Part shown: piece after piece, positions 7,276 through 17,796 of the stretch
Layout: the number at the start of each line of letters is the position of its first letter
Position numbering within the stretch: the stretch's first letter is position 1
Notes under the pieces: model-generated
The model's database searches: none
Seen by the model: the letters and a program-made list of their open reading frames with translations, nothing else
Told to the model about the DNA's origin: nothing
Made by a program: the position numbers and the translations under genes
Origin: CAZTDU01 sp050248795
GTDB taxonomy: Bacteria > Pseudomonadota > Gammaproteobacteria > Burkholderiales > SG8-39
Length of the DNA: 64,000 nucleotides
Direction: 5' to 3'
Assembly (NCBI GenBank): GCA_050248795.1
Contig: JBFWRS010000016.1
Span: 16,564-80,563, forward strand

Positions 7276-8580
7276 ATGGAGCGCCGTTCCATGATCAAGG
7301 TACTCACGTTGTCAGCGGCGATCGCCGCCATCGGGCTCGGACCCACCGGGCTGTACGCGCAGGACAAGAAGGCCGCCGGCGGCAAGACCGTCAAGGTCGG
7401 CGTGCTGCATTCGCTGTCGGGAACCATGGCGATCAGCGAAACCGTGCTGAAGGACATCGCGCTGATGGCCTTCGACGAGATCAACGCCAAGGGCGGCGTC
7501 ATGGGCCACAAGATCGAGCCGGTGGTGGTCGACCCGGCATCCAACTGGCCGCTGTTCGCCGAGAAGGCACGCCAGCTGCTGACGCAGGACAAGGTCGCCG
7601 CCACCTTCGGCTGCTGGACCTCGGTGTCGCGCAAGTCGGTGCTGCCGGTGTTCGAGGAACTGAACGGGTTGCTGTTCTACCCGGTGCAGTACGAAGGCGA
7701 GGAAATCTCGCGCAACGTGTTCTACACCGGCGCCGCGCCGAACCAGCAGGCAATTCCCGCCGTCGAATACCTGATGTCCAAGGATGGCGGATCTGCCAAG
7801 CGCTGGGTGCTGCTCGGTACCGACTACGTCTACCCGCGCACCACCAACAAGATCCTGCGCGCGTTCCTGAAGTCCAAGGGCGTGGCGGAATCCGACATCA
7901 TGGAGGAGTACACCCCGTTCGGGCATTCGGACTACCAGACCATCATCGCCAACATCAAGAAGTTCTCGTCCGAAGGCAAGAAGACGGCGGTGGTGTCGAC
8001 CATCAACGGCGATTCGAATGTGCCGTTCTACAAGGAACTGGGCAACCAGGGCCTGAAGGCTACCGACGTGCCGGTGGTGGCATTCTCGGTGGGCGAAGAG
8101 GAATTGCGCGGCGTAGACACCAAGCCGCTGGTCGGGCACCTGGCGGCGTGGAACTACTTCATGTCGATCAAGTCGCCGGCGAATACCGAGTTCACGAAGA
8201 AGTGGGCCGCGTACGCGAAGGCGAAGAACATCGCCGGCCACAAGGACAAGCCGCTCACGAACGACCCCATGGAGGCGACGTACATCGGCATCTACATGTG
8301 GAAGCAGGCGGTGGAGAAGGCGAAGAGCTTCGATGTCGCCAGGGTTTCGGTGGCGATGGGAGGCCAGACCTTCAAGGCGCCTTCCGGCATCACCTCGATG
8401 ATGGATCCGAAGAACCACCACCTGCACAAGGCCGTGTTCATCGGCGAGGTGAAGGCCGATGGCCAGTTCAACGTGGTGTGGAAGACCAAGGGCCCGGTGA
8501 AGGCGCAGCCGTGGAGCCCGTTCATCGAAGGCAATGACAAGAAGGCCGATGCGCCGGCCCTGATGGCAGTGAAGAAGTAG
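7276..8580 (+). CDS. urtA: urea ABC transporter, substrate-binding protein UrtA
   Basis: 434 residues from the ATG at 7276 (GAAAGGA 6 nt upstream). It opens with a signal peptide (MERRSMIKVLTLSAAIAAIG, cleavage plausible after LYA) and continues as a Peripla_BP_5/6 fold. VKVGVLHSLSGTMAISE, VPVFEELNGLLFYPVQYEGEE-like and TFGCWTSVSRKSVLPVFE segments are diagnostic of UrtA/FmdD proteins. It captures urea (or short amides) in the periplasm for UrtBC. It is the first gene after the NtrC/sigma-54 promoter and is followed by a strong hairpin, which may keep its message more abundant than the rest. Confidence 0.96.
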   Translation: MERRSMIKVLTLSAAIAAIGLGPTGLYAQDKKAAGGKTVKVGVLHSLSGTMAISETVLKDIALMAFDEINAKGGVMGHKIEPVVVDPASNWPLFAEKARQLLTQDKVAATFGCWTSVSRKSVLPVFEELNGLLFYPVQYEGEEISRNVFYTGAAPNQQAIPAVEYLMSKDGGSAKRWVLLGTDYVYPRTTNKILRAFLKSKGVAESDIMEEYTPFGHSDYQTIIANIKKFSSEGKKTAVVSTINGDSNVPFYKELGNQGLKATDVPVVAFSVGEEELRGVDTKPLVGHLAAWNYFMSIKSPANTEFTKKWAAYAKAKNIAGHKDKPLTNDPMEATYIGIYMWKQAVEKAKSFDVARVSVAMGGQTFKAPSGITSMMDPKNHHLHKAVFIGEVKADGQFNVVWKTKGPVKAQPWSPFIEGNDKKADAPALMAVKK

Positions 8581-8602
8581 TCGCCGGTCGACCCTGGCCG
8601 CG

Positions 8603-8630
8603 GAAGAGGGCCGGTTCGCCGGCCCTCTTC
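8603..8630 (+). promoter_or_regulatory. intercistronic 12-bp hairpin with TTCG loop between urtA and urtB
   Basis: GAAGAGGGCCGG (8603-8614), loop TTCG, CCGGCCCTCTTC (8619-8630): a perfect, very stable stem. It lacks a T-run, so it is not a classical terminator. It ends 4 nt before the urtB ATG and leaves no free Shine-Dalgarno for urtB. The likely roles are stabilising the 3' end of the urtA message or damping urtB translation. Confidence 0.7.
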
Positions 8631-8634
8631 ACAT

Positions 8635-10236
8635 ATGCGCAGACTTCTTCCCTTGCTGCTGGCGCTGCTCGCGGTGTCCGTCCCGGTTGCGGCGATGGAC
8701 AAGGCTGCGGTGGACAGGCTCGTCTTCGGCGAATCCGAGGAGCGTTCAGCCGCCATCGTCGCGCTGGTCGCGGAGGGCGACCCCAGGGCAGCGGAACTGC
8801 TGCGGGCGCTCGCCGAGGGCGAACTGCAGGCGACCGAGGCGGGCCGCGTCCTCATCGTCAGGGGCGAGGAAGGCACGGATGCGCTTACCGGCGAGACGGT
8901 GTCGCCGCTGCCCGAAGCGCGCGATGATGTCGTGGCGAACAACCGGCTGCGCGGCGAGATCGAAGGCGCGCTGGCGGCGATGCAATTGCTGTCGAAGGAC
9001 CGCCAGGTCCGGTTCGAAGCGGCGAGGTCGCTCGGCGCGAAGGCGGGCGAGGAGTTGCTGCCGCTGGTGAAGAAGGCGCTGGCGCAGGAGACCGATGCCG
9101 GGATCAGGCCGCTGCTGGAACTCACCGCGGCGTCGCTGCAGATCCGCTCCGGCACCAAGGGCGCGCGCATCGACGCGATCCGCACGCTGGGCGAATCCGC
9201 CAGCCCTGGCGTGAAGACGCTGCTGGTCGCGCTGCTCGACAAGGACAAGGACTGCCGGCCGCTCGAAGCCGATGCCGACATCCGCGCCGAAGCGGCGAAG
9301 AGCCTGCGCGCGGTCGAGGGGCGGCTCGCCTGGGGCGAGCGCCTGGGCCTTGCATTCGCCGGCATCAGCCTGGGCTCGATACTGCTGCTGGCAGCGCTGG
9401 GACTCGCGATCACCTACGGGCTGATGGGCGTCATCAACATGGCGCACGGCGAACTCATCATGATCGGCGCCTACGCCACCTATGTGGTGCAGAACCTGTT
9501 TCGCGCGCACCTGCCCGATGCGTTCGACTGGTACCTGGCGTGCGCGGTGCCCGTGTCCTTTGCCGCCGCCGCGCTGGTGGGCATGGCGCTCGAGCGCCTG
9601 GTGATCCGCTGGCTCTATGGCAGGCCGCTGGAAACGCTGCTGGCGACCTGGGGCATCAGCCTCATGCTGATACAGGCGGTGCGCACGCTGTTCGGCGCGC
9701 AGAACGTGCAGGTCGAGAACCCAGCCTTCATGTCCGGCGGCGTCGAGGCGATCGCCGGCGTGGTGATGCCCTGGAGCCGCATCGTCATCATCGCCTTCGC
9801 TGCCGCGGTGCTGCTGTGCATCTGGCTGCTGCTGACGCGCACGCGCCTCGGCCTCTTCGTGCGCGGCGTGACGCAGAACCGGCAGATGGCCTCCTGCGTC
9901 GGCGTGCCGACCGCGCGCGTGGACACCTGGGCGTTCGGGCTGGGCTGCGGCATCGCCGGGCTCGCGGGCTGCGCGCTGTCGCAGATCGGCAACGTCGGGC
10001 CGGACCTCGGGCAGGGCTACATCGTCGACTCGTTCATGGTCGTGGTGCTGGGCGGCGTCGGGCAGCTTGCTGGCACCGTGTACGCGGCGCTGGGCCTCGG
10101 CTTCGCCAACAAGCTGCTCGAGGCCTGGCAGGGCGCGGTGCTCGCCAAGATCGCGGTGCTGGTGTTCATCGTCGTCTTCATCCAGAAGCGCCCGCAGGGC
10201 CTGTTCGCGCTCAGGGGAAGGAGCGTGGAAGCCTGA
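8635..10236 (+). CDS. urtB: urea ABC transporter, permease UrtB
   Basis: 533 residues. A signal-like N-terminus is followed by a ~200-residue soluble region with HEAT-like helical repeats, the extension that distinguishes UrtB from LivH. From about residue 240 it becomes a LivH-type permease with ITYGLMGVINMAHGELIMIGAYATYVVQ and GVTQNRQMASCVGVPTARVD, and about eight membrane helices. With UrtC it forms the inner-membrane channel for urea. Its stop overlaps the urtC start (TGATG). Confidence 0.95.
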   Translation: MRRLLPLLLALLAVSVPVAAMDKAAVDRLVFGESEERSAAIVALVAEGDPRAAELLRALAEGELQATEAGRVLIVRGEEGTDALTGETVSPLPEARDDVVANNRLRGEIEGALAAMQLLSKDRQVRFEAARSLGAKAGEELLPLVKKALAQETDAGIRPLLELTAASLQIRSGTKGARIDAIRTLGESASPGVKTLLVALLDKDKDCRPLEADADIRAEAAKSLRAVEGRLAWGERLGLAFAGISLGSILLLAALGLAITYGLMGVINMAHGELIMIGAYATYVVQNLFRAHLPDAFDWYLACAVPVSFAAAALVGMALERLVIRWLYGRPLETLLATWGISLMLIQAVRTLFGAQNVQVENPAFMSGGVEAIAGVVMPWSRIVIIAFAAAVLLCIWLLLTRTRLGLFVRGVTQNRQMASCVGVPTARVDTWAFGLGCGIAGLAGCALSQIGNVGPDLGQGYIVDSFMVVVLGGVGQLAGTVYAALGLGFANKLLEAWQGAVLAKIAVLVFIVVFIQKRPQGLFALRGRSVEA

Positions 10237-11321
10237 TGGTCGTGCAACGGCTCTACGGTCCGAAGGCGTGGGCCGCGCTCGCGGTGTTCGCCGCGCTGGT
10301 GTTCGTCGCGATGCCGGTACTCAACCTTGCGGTTCCGCCCGGGAGCCCGTTCCATGTCTCCTCGTACTGGGTGACGCTGCTCGCCAAGATCATGTGCTAC
10401 GCCATCGTCGCGCTGGCGATGGACCTGATCTGGGGCTACACCGGCATCCTGTCGCTCGGCCACGGCCTGTTCTTCGCCTTGGGCGGCTACGGCTTCGGCA
10501 TGTACCTGATGCGCCAGATCGGCCGCGACGGCCAGTACCAGGCTGAGCTTCCGGACTTCATGGTGTTCCTGGACTGGAAGGAACTGCCGTGGACCTGGTG
10601 GATGAGCGACCAGTTCTGGTGGGCGGCGCTGCTCGCGCTGCTGGTGCCGGGTCTGCTTGCCTTCGTCTTCGGCTACTTCGCCTTCCGCTCGCGCGTGAAG
10701 GGCGTGTACTTCTCCATCATCACGCAGGCGCTGACCTTTGCCGCGATGCTGCTTTTCTTCCGCAATGCCACCGGGTTCGGCGGCAACAACGGCTTCACCG
10801 ACTTCAAGCGCATCCTCGGTTACTCGATCACGTCGCCGGAGACGCGCATGGTGCTGTTCGCGCTCACCGGCGCGGCGCTGATCGGCACGCTGCTGCTCGC
10901 GCGCTTCATCGTCACGTCCAAGCTCGGCCGCGTGCTGACGGCGATACGCGACGCCGAGCAGCGCGTCGCCTTCTGCGGCTACAACACGGTGCATTACAAG
11001 CTCTTCGTGTGGACGCTGTCCGCGGTGATCTGCGGCATGGCGGGCGCGCTCTACGTGCCGCAGGTCGGCATCATCAACCCCGGCGAGATGTCTCCGGCAA
11101 ACTCGATCGAGATCGCGATCTGGGTGGCCGTCGGCGGCCGCGGCACGCTGCTCGGCGCCATTGTCGGCGCGGGGCTGGTAAACGGCGCGAAGAGCTTCTT
11201 CACGCAGACTTTCCCCGAGTACTGGCTGTTCGTGCTCGGTCTGATGTTCATCCTGGTGACGCTGTTCCTGCCGCAGGGCGTGGTGGGGCTCGCGCAGAAG
11301 CTGTGGAAAGGGCGCAGGTGA
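10236..11321 (+). CDS. urtC: urea ABC transporter, permease UrtC
   Basis: 361 residues from the ATG at 10236 that overlaps the urtB stop. LivM-type permease with about ten hydrophobic helices. Recognisable segments are DLIWGYTGILSLGHGLFFALGGY, the loop FFRNATGFGGNNGFTDFK and IWVAVGGRGTLLGAIVGA, all characteristic of UrtC. It pairs with UrtB and is driven by UrtDE. The gene ends in GTGA, shared with the urtD start. Confidence 0.95.
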   Translation: MVVQRLYGPKAWAALAVFAALVFVAMPVLNLAVPPGSPFHVSSYWVTLLAKIMCYAIVALAMDLIWGYTGILSLGHGLFFALGGYGFGMYLMRQIGRDGQYQAELPDFMVFLDWKELPWTWWMSDQFWWAALLALLVPGLLAFVFGYFAFRSRVKGVYFSIITQALTFAAMLLFFRNATGFGGNNGFTDFKRILGYSITSPETRMVLFALTGAALIGTLLLARFIVTSKLGRVLTAIRDAEQRVAFCGYNTVHYKLFVWTLSAVICGMAGALYVPQVGIINPGEMSPANSIEIAIWVAVGGRGTLLGAIVGAGLVNGAKSFFTQTFPEYWLFVLGLMFILVTLFLPQGVVGLAQKLWKGRR

Positions 11322-12142
11322 CGGCGGCCGAACTCGCATCGATGTCCGACCGGCCTGATGCCTCGGCCGGTTACCGCTACGCCACCGGGGAGCTCGACAC
11401 CACGCACGGCGTCGTGCTCTACCTGGAGGAGATCTCGATCAGCTTCGACGGCTTCCAGGCGCTGAACAGGCTGTCGCTGTCGATAGACGCGGGCGAGCTG
11501 CGCTGCGTGATCGGCCCCAACGGCGCCGGCAAGACCACCATGATGGACGTCATCACCGGCAAGGCGCGGCCCGACTCGGGCAGCGCGTATTTCGGCCAGA
11601 CCATAGACCTGGCGAAGCTCACCGAAGCCGAGATCGCGCACGCCGGCATCGGGCGCAAGTTCCAGAAGCCGACGATCTTCGAGCACCACTCGGTGTTCGA
11701 GAACCTGGAGCTGGCGATGAAGGCGGACAAGCGCGTGCGCAGGTCGCTGTTCGCCAGGCTGTCGTCCGCGGAGCGCGACCGCATCGCGCAGAACCTGTCG
11801 CTGATCCGGCTGGCCGACGCGGCGGACCGCCCCGCGGGGCTGCTGTCGCACGGCCAGAAGCAGTGGCTGGAGATCGGCATGCTGCTGATGCAGGAGCCGC
11901 GGCTGCTGCTGCTGGACGAACCGGTCGCCGGCATGAGCGACGACGAGACCGAGCGCACCGCGGAACTGTTCCTGTCGCTCGCCGGCACGCATTCGCTGGT
12001 GGTGGTGGAGCACGACATGGCCTTCGTCGAGAAGATCGCGCGCAAGGTCACGGTTTTGCACGAAGGCAGCGTGCTCGCCGAAGGGCCGATGGAAGCGGTA
12101 CAGAACGACCCACGCGTGATCGAGGTGTATCTTGGCCGCTAG
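11318..12142 (+). CDS. urtD: urea ABC transporter, ATP-binding protein UrtD
   Basis: 274 residues if translation begins at the GTG at 11318, which has GGAAAGGG upstream and couples to the urtC stop; an ATG at 11342 is the alternative. Walker A is GPNGAGKT, the signature loop is LSHGQKQWLEIG (the LSHGQ variant normal for UrtD/LivG) and Walker B RLLLLDEPVAGMS. It hydrolyses ATP on the cytoplasmic face of the urea transporter. Confidence 0.95.
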   Translation: MTAAELASMSDRPDASAGYRYATGELDTTHGVVLYLEEISISFDGFQALNRLSLSIDAGELRCVIGPNGAGKTTMMDVITGKARPDSGSAYFGQTIDLAKLTEAEIAHAGIGRKFQKPTIFEHHSVFENLELAMKADKRVRRSLFARLSSAERDRIAQNLSLIRLADAADRPAGLLSHGQKQWLEIGMLLMQEPRLLLLDEPVAGMSDDETERTAELFLSLAGTHSLVVVEHDMAFVEKIARKVTVLHEGSVLAEGPMEAVQNDPRVIEVYLGR

Positions 12143-12833
12143 CCTCGTCGTTTCCGGCCTCAACCAGTATTACGGCGGCAGCCACATCCTGCGCGACCTC
12201 GCCTTCGAGCTCCCGGCCGGCAAGGTCACCTGCCTGCTGGGAAGGAACGGGGTGGGCAAGACCACGTTGTTGAAGACGCTGATGGGCGTGGTGCCTGCGA
12301 AGTCCGGCTCGGTCACGTTCGACGGCGTGGACATCACGCAAGCGGCGCCCTACCTGCGCGTGCGCGCCGGCATCGGCTACGTGCCGCAAGGCCGCGAGAT
12401 TTTCGCCCGCCTGACGGTGGCGGAGAACCTGGAGATGGGGCTCGCCACGCAGCCGCGCGGCGCACGCGTGCCGGCGCGCATCTTCGACATGTTCCCGGTG
12501 CTGGCGCAGATGATGCGCAGGCGTGGCGGCGACCTCTCCGGCGGACAGCAGCAGCAGCTCGCCATCGGCCGCGCGCTCGCCATGGGCCCGAAGCTGCTGA
12601 TACTCGACGAGCCCACCGAAGGGATACAGCCTTCGATCATCAAGGACATCGAGCGCGTGATTCGCACGCTGGCACAGACCGGCGAAATGGCGATCCTGCT
12701 GTGCGAGCAGTACTACGACTTCGCCAGGTCGCTCGCCGACCAGTACCTGGTCATGGAGCGCGGCGAGATCATCAGACGTGGTGCCGGCGCCGACATGGAG
12801 AAGGACGGCGTGCGGCAGTTGCTGGCGGTATGA
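12132..12833 (+). CDS. urtE: urea ABC transporter, ATP-binding protein UrtE
   Basis: 233 residues. The only usable start is TTG at 12132, because an in-frame stop lies at 12117-12119; AGGT sits 6 nt upstream, and the gene overlaps urtD by 11 bp. LivF-type ATPase with Walker A GRNGVGKTT, signature LSGGQQQQLAIGRAL and Walker B LLILDEPTEGIQPS, the last being the UrtE form. It forms the ATPase heterodimer with UrtD. Confidence 0.95.
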   Translation: MAASLVVSGLNQYYGGSHILRDLAFELPAGKVTCLLGRNGVGKTTLLKTLMGVVPAKSGSVTFDGVDITQAAPYLRVRAGIGYVPQGREIFARLTVAENLEMGLATQPRGARVPARIFDMFPVLAQMMRRRGGDLSGGQQQQLAIGRALAMGPKLLILDEPTEGIQPSIIKDIERVIRTLAQTGEMAILLCEQYYDFARSLADQYLVMERGEIIRRGAGADMEKDGVRQLLAV

Positions 12834-12840
12834 TCCGCCG

Positions 12841-13659
12841 ATGCTCGTCGCCGAGCCGCTCGCGCAGGGATGGAAGGCCGAACTCGCGCTCGCGTTCGAG
12901 CGCCGCGGCGATCGCACGGTTCTCGCCTCGCGCCGCCATGACGGTCCGTTGGTGGTGCAAAAGCCGCTGTACCCCGAGGGCGACGCCGTCTGCCACGCCA
13001 TCGTCGTGCATCCGCCCGCGGGCATTGCCGGTGGTGATGAACTGCGCATCGCCGCGGATGCCGGTCCGGGCGCCGCGGCGCTGCTCACCACACCGGGCGC
13101 AGGCAAGTGGTACCGCACGGCGGGGGCATGGGCGAGCCAGCGGCTGGCGTTCCGCGTCGCCGATGGCGCGGCACTCGAATGGCTGCCGCAGGAAACCATC
13201 GTCTTCGATGGCGCGCGCGCCGATGTCGGCCTCGACGTGGAACTGTCCGGGAATGCCCTGTTCCTGGGCTGGGACATCGTCTGCCTCGGCAGGACCGGAT
13301 CCGGCGAGCGCTTCGCGCGCGGCAGCTATCGGACCTCTGCGAGCATCCGCAGGGACGGCCGCCTGCTGTGGTTCGAGCGCGGCAGCGTCGATGGCGGTGG
13401 CGCGCTGCTCGCCTCGGCCGTGGGCCTGCGCGGCCATAGCGTTTGCGGCACCTTCGTCGCCGCGGGACGGCCGGTGGACCTCGCGGTGGCCAGGCAGGTC
13501 GAGGGCATCGCAGTGACGCAGCTTCCCGGCGTGATGGTGGCGCGCTGCCTCGGCGATTCGAGCGAAGGCGTCAGGCGCGGCTTCGCCCGCCTGTGGGCCC
13601 TGCTGCGGCCCGCGCTCGCCGGCCGCGAGGCGCATGCGCCCAGGATATGGAGCACCTGA
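12841..13659 (+). CDS. ureD: urease accessory protein UreD (UreH)
   Basis: 272 residues from the ATG at 12841, 7 bp after urtE. Family phrases include GDAVCHAIVVHPPAGIAGGDEL, LLTTPGAGKWYR and WLPQETIVFDGA, which line the tunnel-forming core of UreD. It binds the urease apoenzyme first and recruits UreF and UreG for nickel insertion. The next gene (ureA) begins immediately after its stop. Confidence 0.94.
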   Translation: MLVAEPLAQGWKAELALAFERRGDRTVLASRRHDGPLVVQKPLYPEGDAVCHAIVVHPPAGIAGGDELRIAADAGPGAAALLTTPGAGKWYRTAGAWASQRLAFRVADGAALEWLPQETIVFDGARADVGLDVELSGNALFLGWDIVCLGRTGSGERFARGSYRTSASIRRDGRLLWFERGSVDGGGALLASAVGLRGHSVCGTFVAAGRPVDLAVARQVEGIAVTQLPGVMVARCLGDSSEGVRRGFARLWALLRPALAGREAHAPRIWST

Positions 13660-13962
13660 ATGGAACTGACACCGAGGGAGAAGGACAAGCTGCTGGTCTT
13701 CACCGCTGCGCTGCTCGCGGAGCGGCGCAAGGCGCGCGGCCTCAAGCTCAACTATCCGGAGGCGGTGGCGTTCATCAGCGCCGCGGTGATGGAAGGCGCG
13801 CGCGACGGCCGCAGCGTATCCGAGCTGATGGGCTGGGGCGCGACGCTGCTGACGCGCAACGACGTCATGGAAGGCGTGCCGGAAATGATCCCGGACATCC
13901 AGGTGGAAGCGACCTTTCCGGACGGCACCAAGCTCGTCACGGTACATAACCCGATAGTCTGA
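13660..13962 (+). CDS. ureA: urease gamma subunit
   Basis: 100 residues, the standard length. MELTPREKDKLLVFTAALLAERRKARGLKLNYPEA and the conserved VEATFPDGTKLVTVHNPI ending are textbook UreA. It is the small structural subunit of the (alpha-beta-gamma)3 urease of Gram-negative bacteria, kept separate from beta and alpha here. It starts directly after the ureD stop. Confidence 0.97.
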   Translation: MELTPREKDKLLVFTAALLAERRKARGLKLNYPEAVAFISAAVMEGARDGRSVSELMGWGATLLTRNDVMEGVPEMIPDIQVEATFPDGTKLVTVHNPIV

Positions 13963-13970
13963 GAGGCACC

Positions 13971-14275
13971 ATGATCCCGGGCGAAATCAGGGTCGCGGCA
14001 GGCGAACTGGACCTCAACCGGGGCCGGAACACCGTCACGCTGGCGATCACCAACAGCGGCGACCGCCCGATACAGGTTGGTTCCCACTACCACTTCTTCG
14101 AGACCAACGCGGCGCTGAAGTTCGAGCGTGGGAAGGCCTATGGCTTCCGGCTCAACATTGCCGCGGGCACCGCGGTGCGCTTCGAGCCCGGGCAGACCCG
14201 CACCGTCGAACTGGTCGCGCTGGCCGGCGCGCGCAAGGTCTACGGCTTCGCCGGGAAGGTCATGGGGGCCCTGAA

Positions 14276-14279
<4 letters not shown>
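13971..14279 (+). CDS. ureB: urease beta subunit
   Basis: 102 residues. MIPGEIRVAAGELDLNRGR, VGSHYHFFETN and RLNIAAGTAVRFEPGQ are diagnostic of UreB. It bridges gamma and alpha in the trimeric holoenzyme and is thought to gate access of UreD/UreF during activation. Its stop overlaps the ureC start by 4 bp (ATGA). Confidence 0.97.
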
Positions 14280-15973
<1,694 letters not shown>

Positions 15974-15984
15974 GCGAGGCGGCG

Positions 15985-16560
15985 ATGCTCGAGATCAAGG
16001 CAAAGCTCAAGGTTCCGCGCCACGCCTACAAAGTCGAGGTGAAGGGGCAGTTGAAGCTCCCCTTCGAATCGCGCCAGAAAAGCCGGCTGCGCACGAAGCT
16101 CGTCTCGGGCGAGGACGTGGCGCTGTTGCTGCCGCGCGGCGAGATCCTGCGCGGCGGCGATCTGGTTGTCGCGTCGGACGGACGCGTGATCGAGGTGCTC
16201 GCCGAAACCGAGCGCCTGATGCATGTCGAGTGCGCAGGCGCGCAGGAGCTGTCGCGCGCCGCGTACCACCTGGGCAACCGGCACATTCCGGTGCAGGTGG
16301 GCGACGGCTTCCTGCGCCTTGCGCCGGACCACGTGCTGGAGGAAATGCTGAAGGGCCTGGGCGCAAGGGTGAGCACGCTGGAGGCGCCGTTCGAGCCAGA
16401 GGCCGGCGCCTACGGCGGCGGACACCGCCACGACGAGATGGGGCACGGCGGCAGGATCCACGACCATTTCGAGGATCACGAGCACGGCCACGTGCATGAC
16501 GAACACTGCGGCCACGACCATCACCACCATCATGGGCATGAGCACAAGCATGGGCATTGA
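15985..16560 (+). CDS. ureE: urease nickel metallochaperone UreE, His-rich tail
   Basis: 191 residues from the ATG at 15985. The N-terminal peptide-binding domain and the metal-binding domain (RAAYHLGNRHIPVQVGDGFLRLAPDHVLEEML) are normal. The C-terminal ~50 residues are exceptionally rich in histidine with Asp/Glu (GHVHDEHCGHDHHHHHGHEH), an extended nickel-storage tail of the Klebsiella type. It delivers nickel to UreG. The tail-coding end overlaps the start region of ureF. Confidence 0.95.
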   Translation: MLEIKAKLKVPRHAYKVEVKGQLKLPFESRQKSRLRTKLVSGEDVALLLPRGEILRGGDLVVASDGRVIEVLAETERLMHVECAGAQELSRAAYHLGNRHIPVQVGDGFLRLAPDHVLEEMLKGLGARVSTLEAPFEPEAGAYGGGHRHDEMGHGGRIHDHFEDHEHGHVHDEHCGHDHHHHHGHEHKHGH

Positions 16561-17194
16561 GCGCCTCGCGCGGCTGCTGCAGCTCGCCAGCCCGGCGTTG
16601 CCGGTAGGCGCCTACAGCTATTCCGGCGGGCTGGAGGCGGCGATCGAGGCGGGTATCGTGCACGACGCGGCAAGCGCAGGACGCTGGATCTCGGACGTGC
16701 TCGAGCACTCGATCGCCAGGATGGAGGCGCCGCTGCTGGTGCGCATGATGAAGGATCCGGCGAACGCGCAACGCTGGAACGAGCTCTTCCTTGCCAGCCG
16801 CGAGACCGCCGAACTGCGCGCGGAGACGGTGCAGATGGGTTATTCGCTGACGCGCCTGCTGGACGACCTCGGCACCGTGGGTGCCGTGTCCGAGGAACCT
16901 TCCTACCCCGCCGCATACGCGCGCGCCGTGGCGGCGTGGCAGATAGATCCGCACCAGGCGCTGCTCGCCTACCTCTGGTCCTGGGCCGAGAACCAGGTGA
17001 TGGCGGCGCTGAAGGCGGTGCCGCTGGGCCAGACCGACGCGCAGAAGATGCTCCTTGCGCTGGGCGACCGGCTCGCCGGCATTGCGCGCCACGCGCAGGG
17101 CATCGACGACGTTGCGCTCGGCAACTACACGCCGGGCCTGGCGCTGCTTTCCTCCATCCACGAAACCCAGTATTCGAGATTGTTCAGATCATGA
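16550..17194 (+). CDS. ureF: urease accessory protein UreF
   Basis: 214 residues from the ATG at 16550 (MGIERLARLLQLASPALPVGAYSYSGGLE); in-frame ATGs at 16532 and 16538 are alternatives, all inside the 3' end of ureE. All-helical UreF with the conserved PVGAYSYSGGLEAAIE segment and the C-terminal TPGLALLSSIHETQYSRLFRS. It bridges UreD-urease and the UreG GTPase and acts as a fidelity checkpoint in activation. Confidence 0.93.
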   Translation: MGIERLARLLQLASPALPVGAYSYSGGLEAAIEAGIVHDAASAGRWISDVLEHSIARMEAPLLVRMMKDPANAQRWNELFLASRETAELRAETVQMGYSLTRLLDDLGTVGAVSEEPSYPAAYARAVAAWQIDPHQALLAYLWSWAENQVMAALKAVPLGQTDAQKMLLALGDRLAGIARHAQGIDDVALGNYTPGLALLSSIHETQYSRLFRS

Positions 17195-17796
17195 GCCTGA
17201 GAATCGGCATAGGCGGCCCGGTCGGGTCGGGGAAGACGGCGCTGACGCTGGCGCTGTGCAGGGCGCTGCGCGATCGCTTCAATATCGCCGTGGTTACCAA
17301 CGACATTTACACCGAGGAAGACGCGAAGTTCCTCGTGCAGCACGAGGCGCTGGCGCCCGAGCGCATCATCGGCGTCGAGACCGGCGGCTGTCCGCACACC
17401 GCGATCCGCGAGGATGCGTCGATCAACCTGGAAGCAGTGGCGCGGCTGGACCGGCGCTTTCCAGGCCTGGACCTCGTCATGGTGGAATCCGGCGGCGACA
17501 ACCTCGCGGCGACCTTCAGCCCTGAACTGTCCGACCTCACGCTCTATGTCATCGACGTCGCCGCGGGCGAGAAGATCCCGCGCAAGGGCGGCCCAGGCAT
17601 CACCAAGAGCGACCTGCTGATCATCAACAAGATCGACCTCGCGCCGATGGTCGGCGCTTCGCTCGACGTCATGGAACGCGACGCGAAGAGAATGCGCGGC
17701 GCGCGGCCCTTCGTCTTCACCAACCTGAAGACCGGGCAGGGCCTGGACACCGTCATCCGTTTCATCGAAAAGGAAGGAATGCTATGCGACGCCTGA
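17191..17796 (+). CDS. ureG: urease accessory GTPase UreG
   Basis: 201 residues from the ATG at 17191, overlapping the ureF stop (ATGA). SIMIBI-class GTPase with P-loop GPVGSGKT (9-16), the nickel motif VETGGCPHT with the Cys-Pro-His dyad, ESGGDNLAATF and the base-recognition NKID. It couples GTP hydrolysis to nickel delivery. A further small reading frame overlaps its 3' end. Confidence 0.97.
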   Translation: MSLRIGIGGPVGSGKTALTLALCRALRDRFNIAVVTNDIYTEEDAKFLVQHEALAPERIIGVETGGCPHTAIREDASINLEAVARLDRRFPGLDLVMVESGGDNLAATFSPELSDLTLYVIDVAAGEKIPRKGGPGITKSDLLIINKIDLAPMVGASLDVMERDAKRMRGARPFVFTNLKTGQGLDTVIRFIEKEGMLCDA

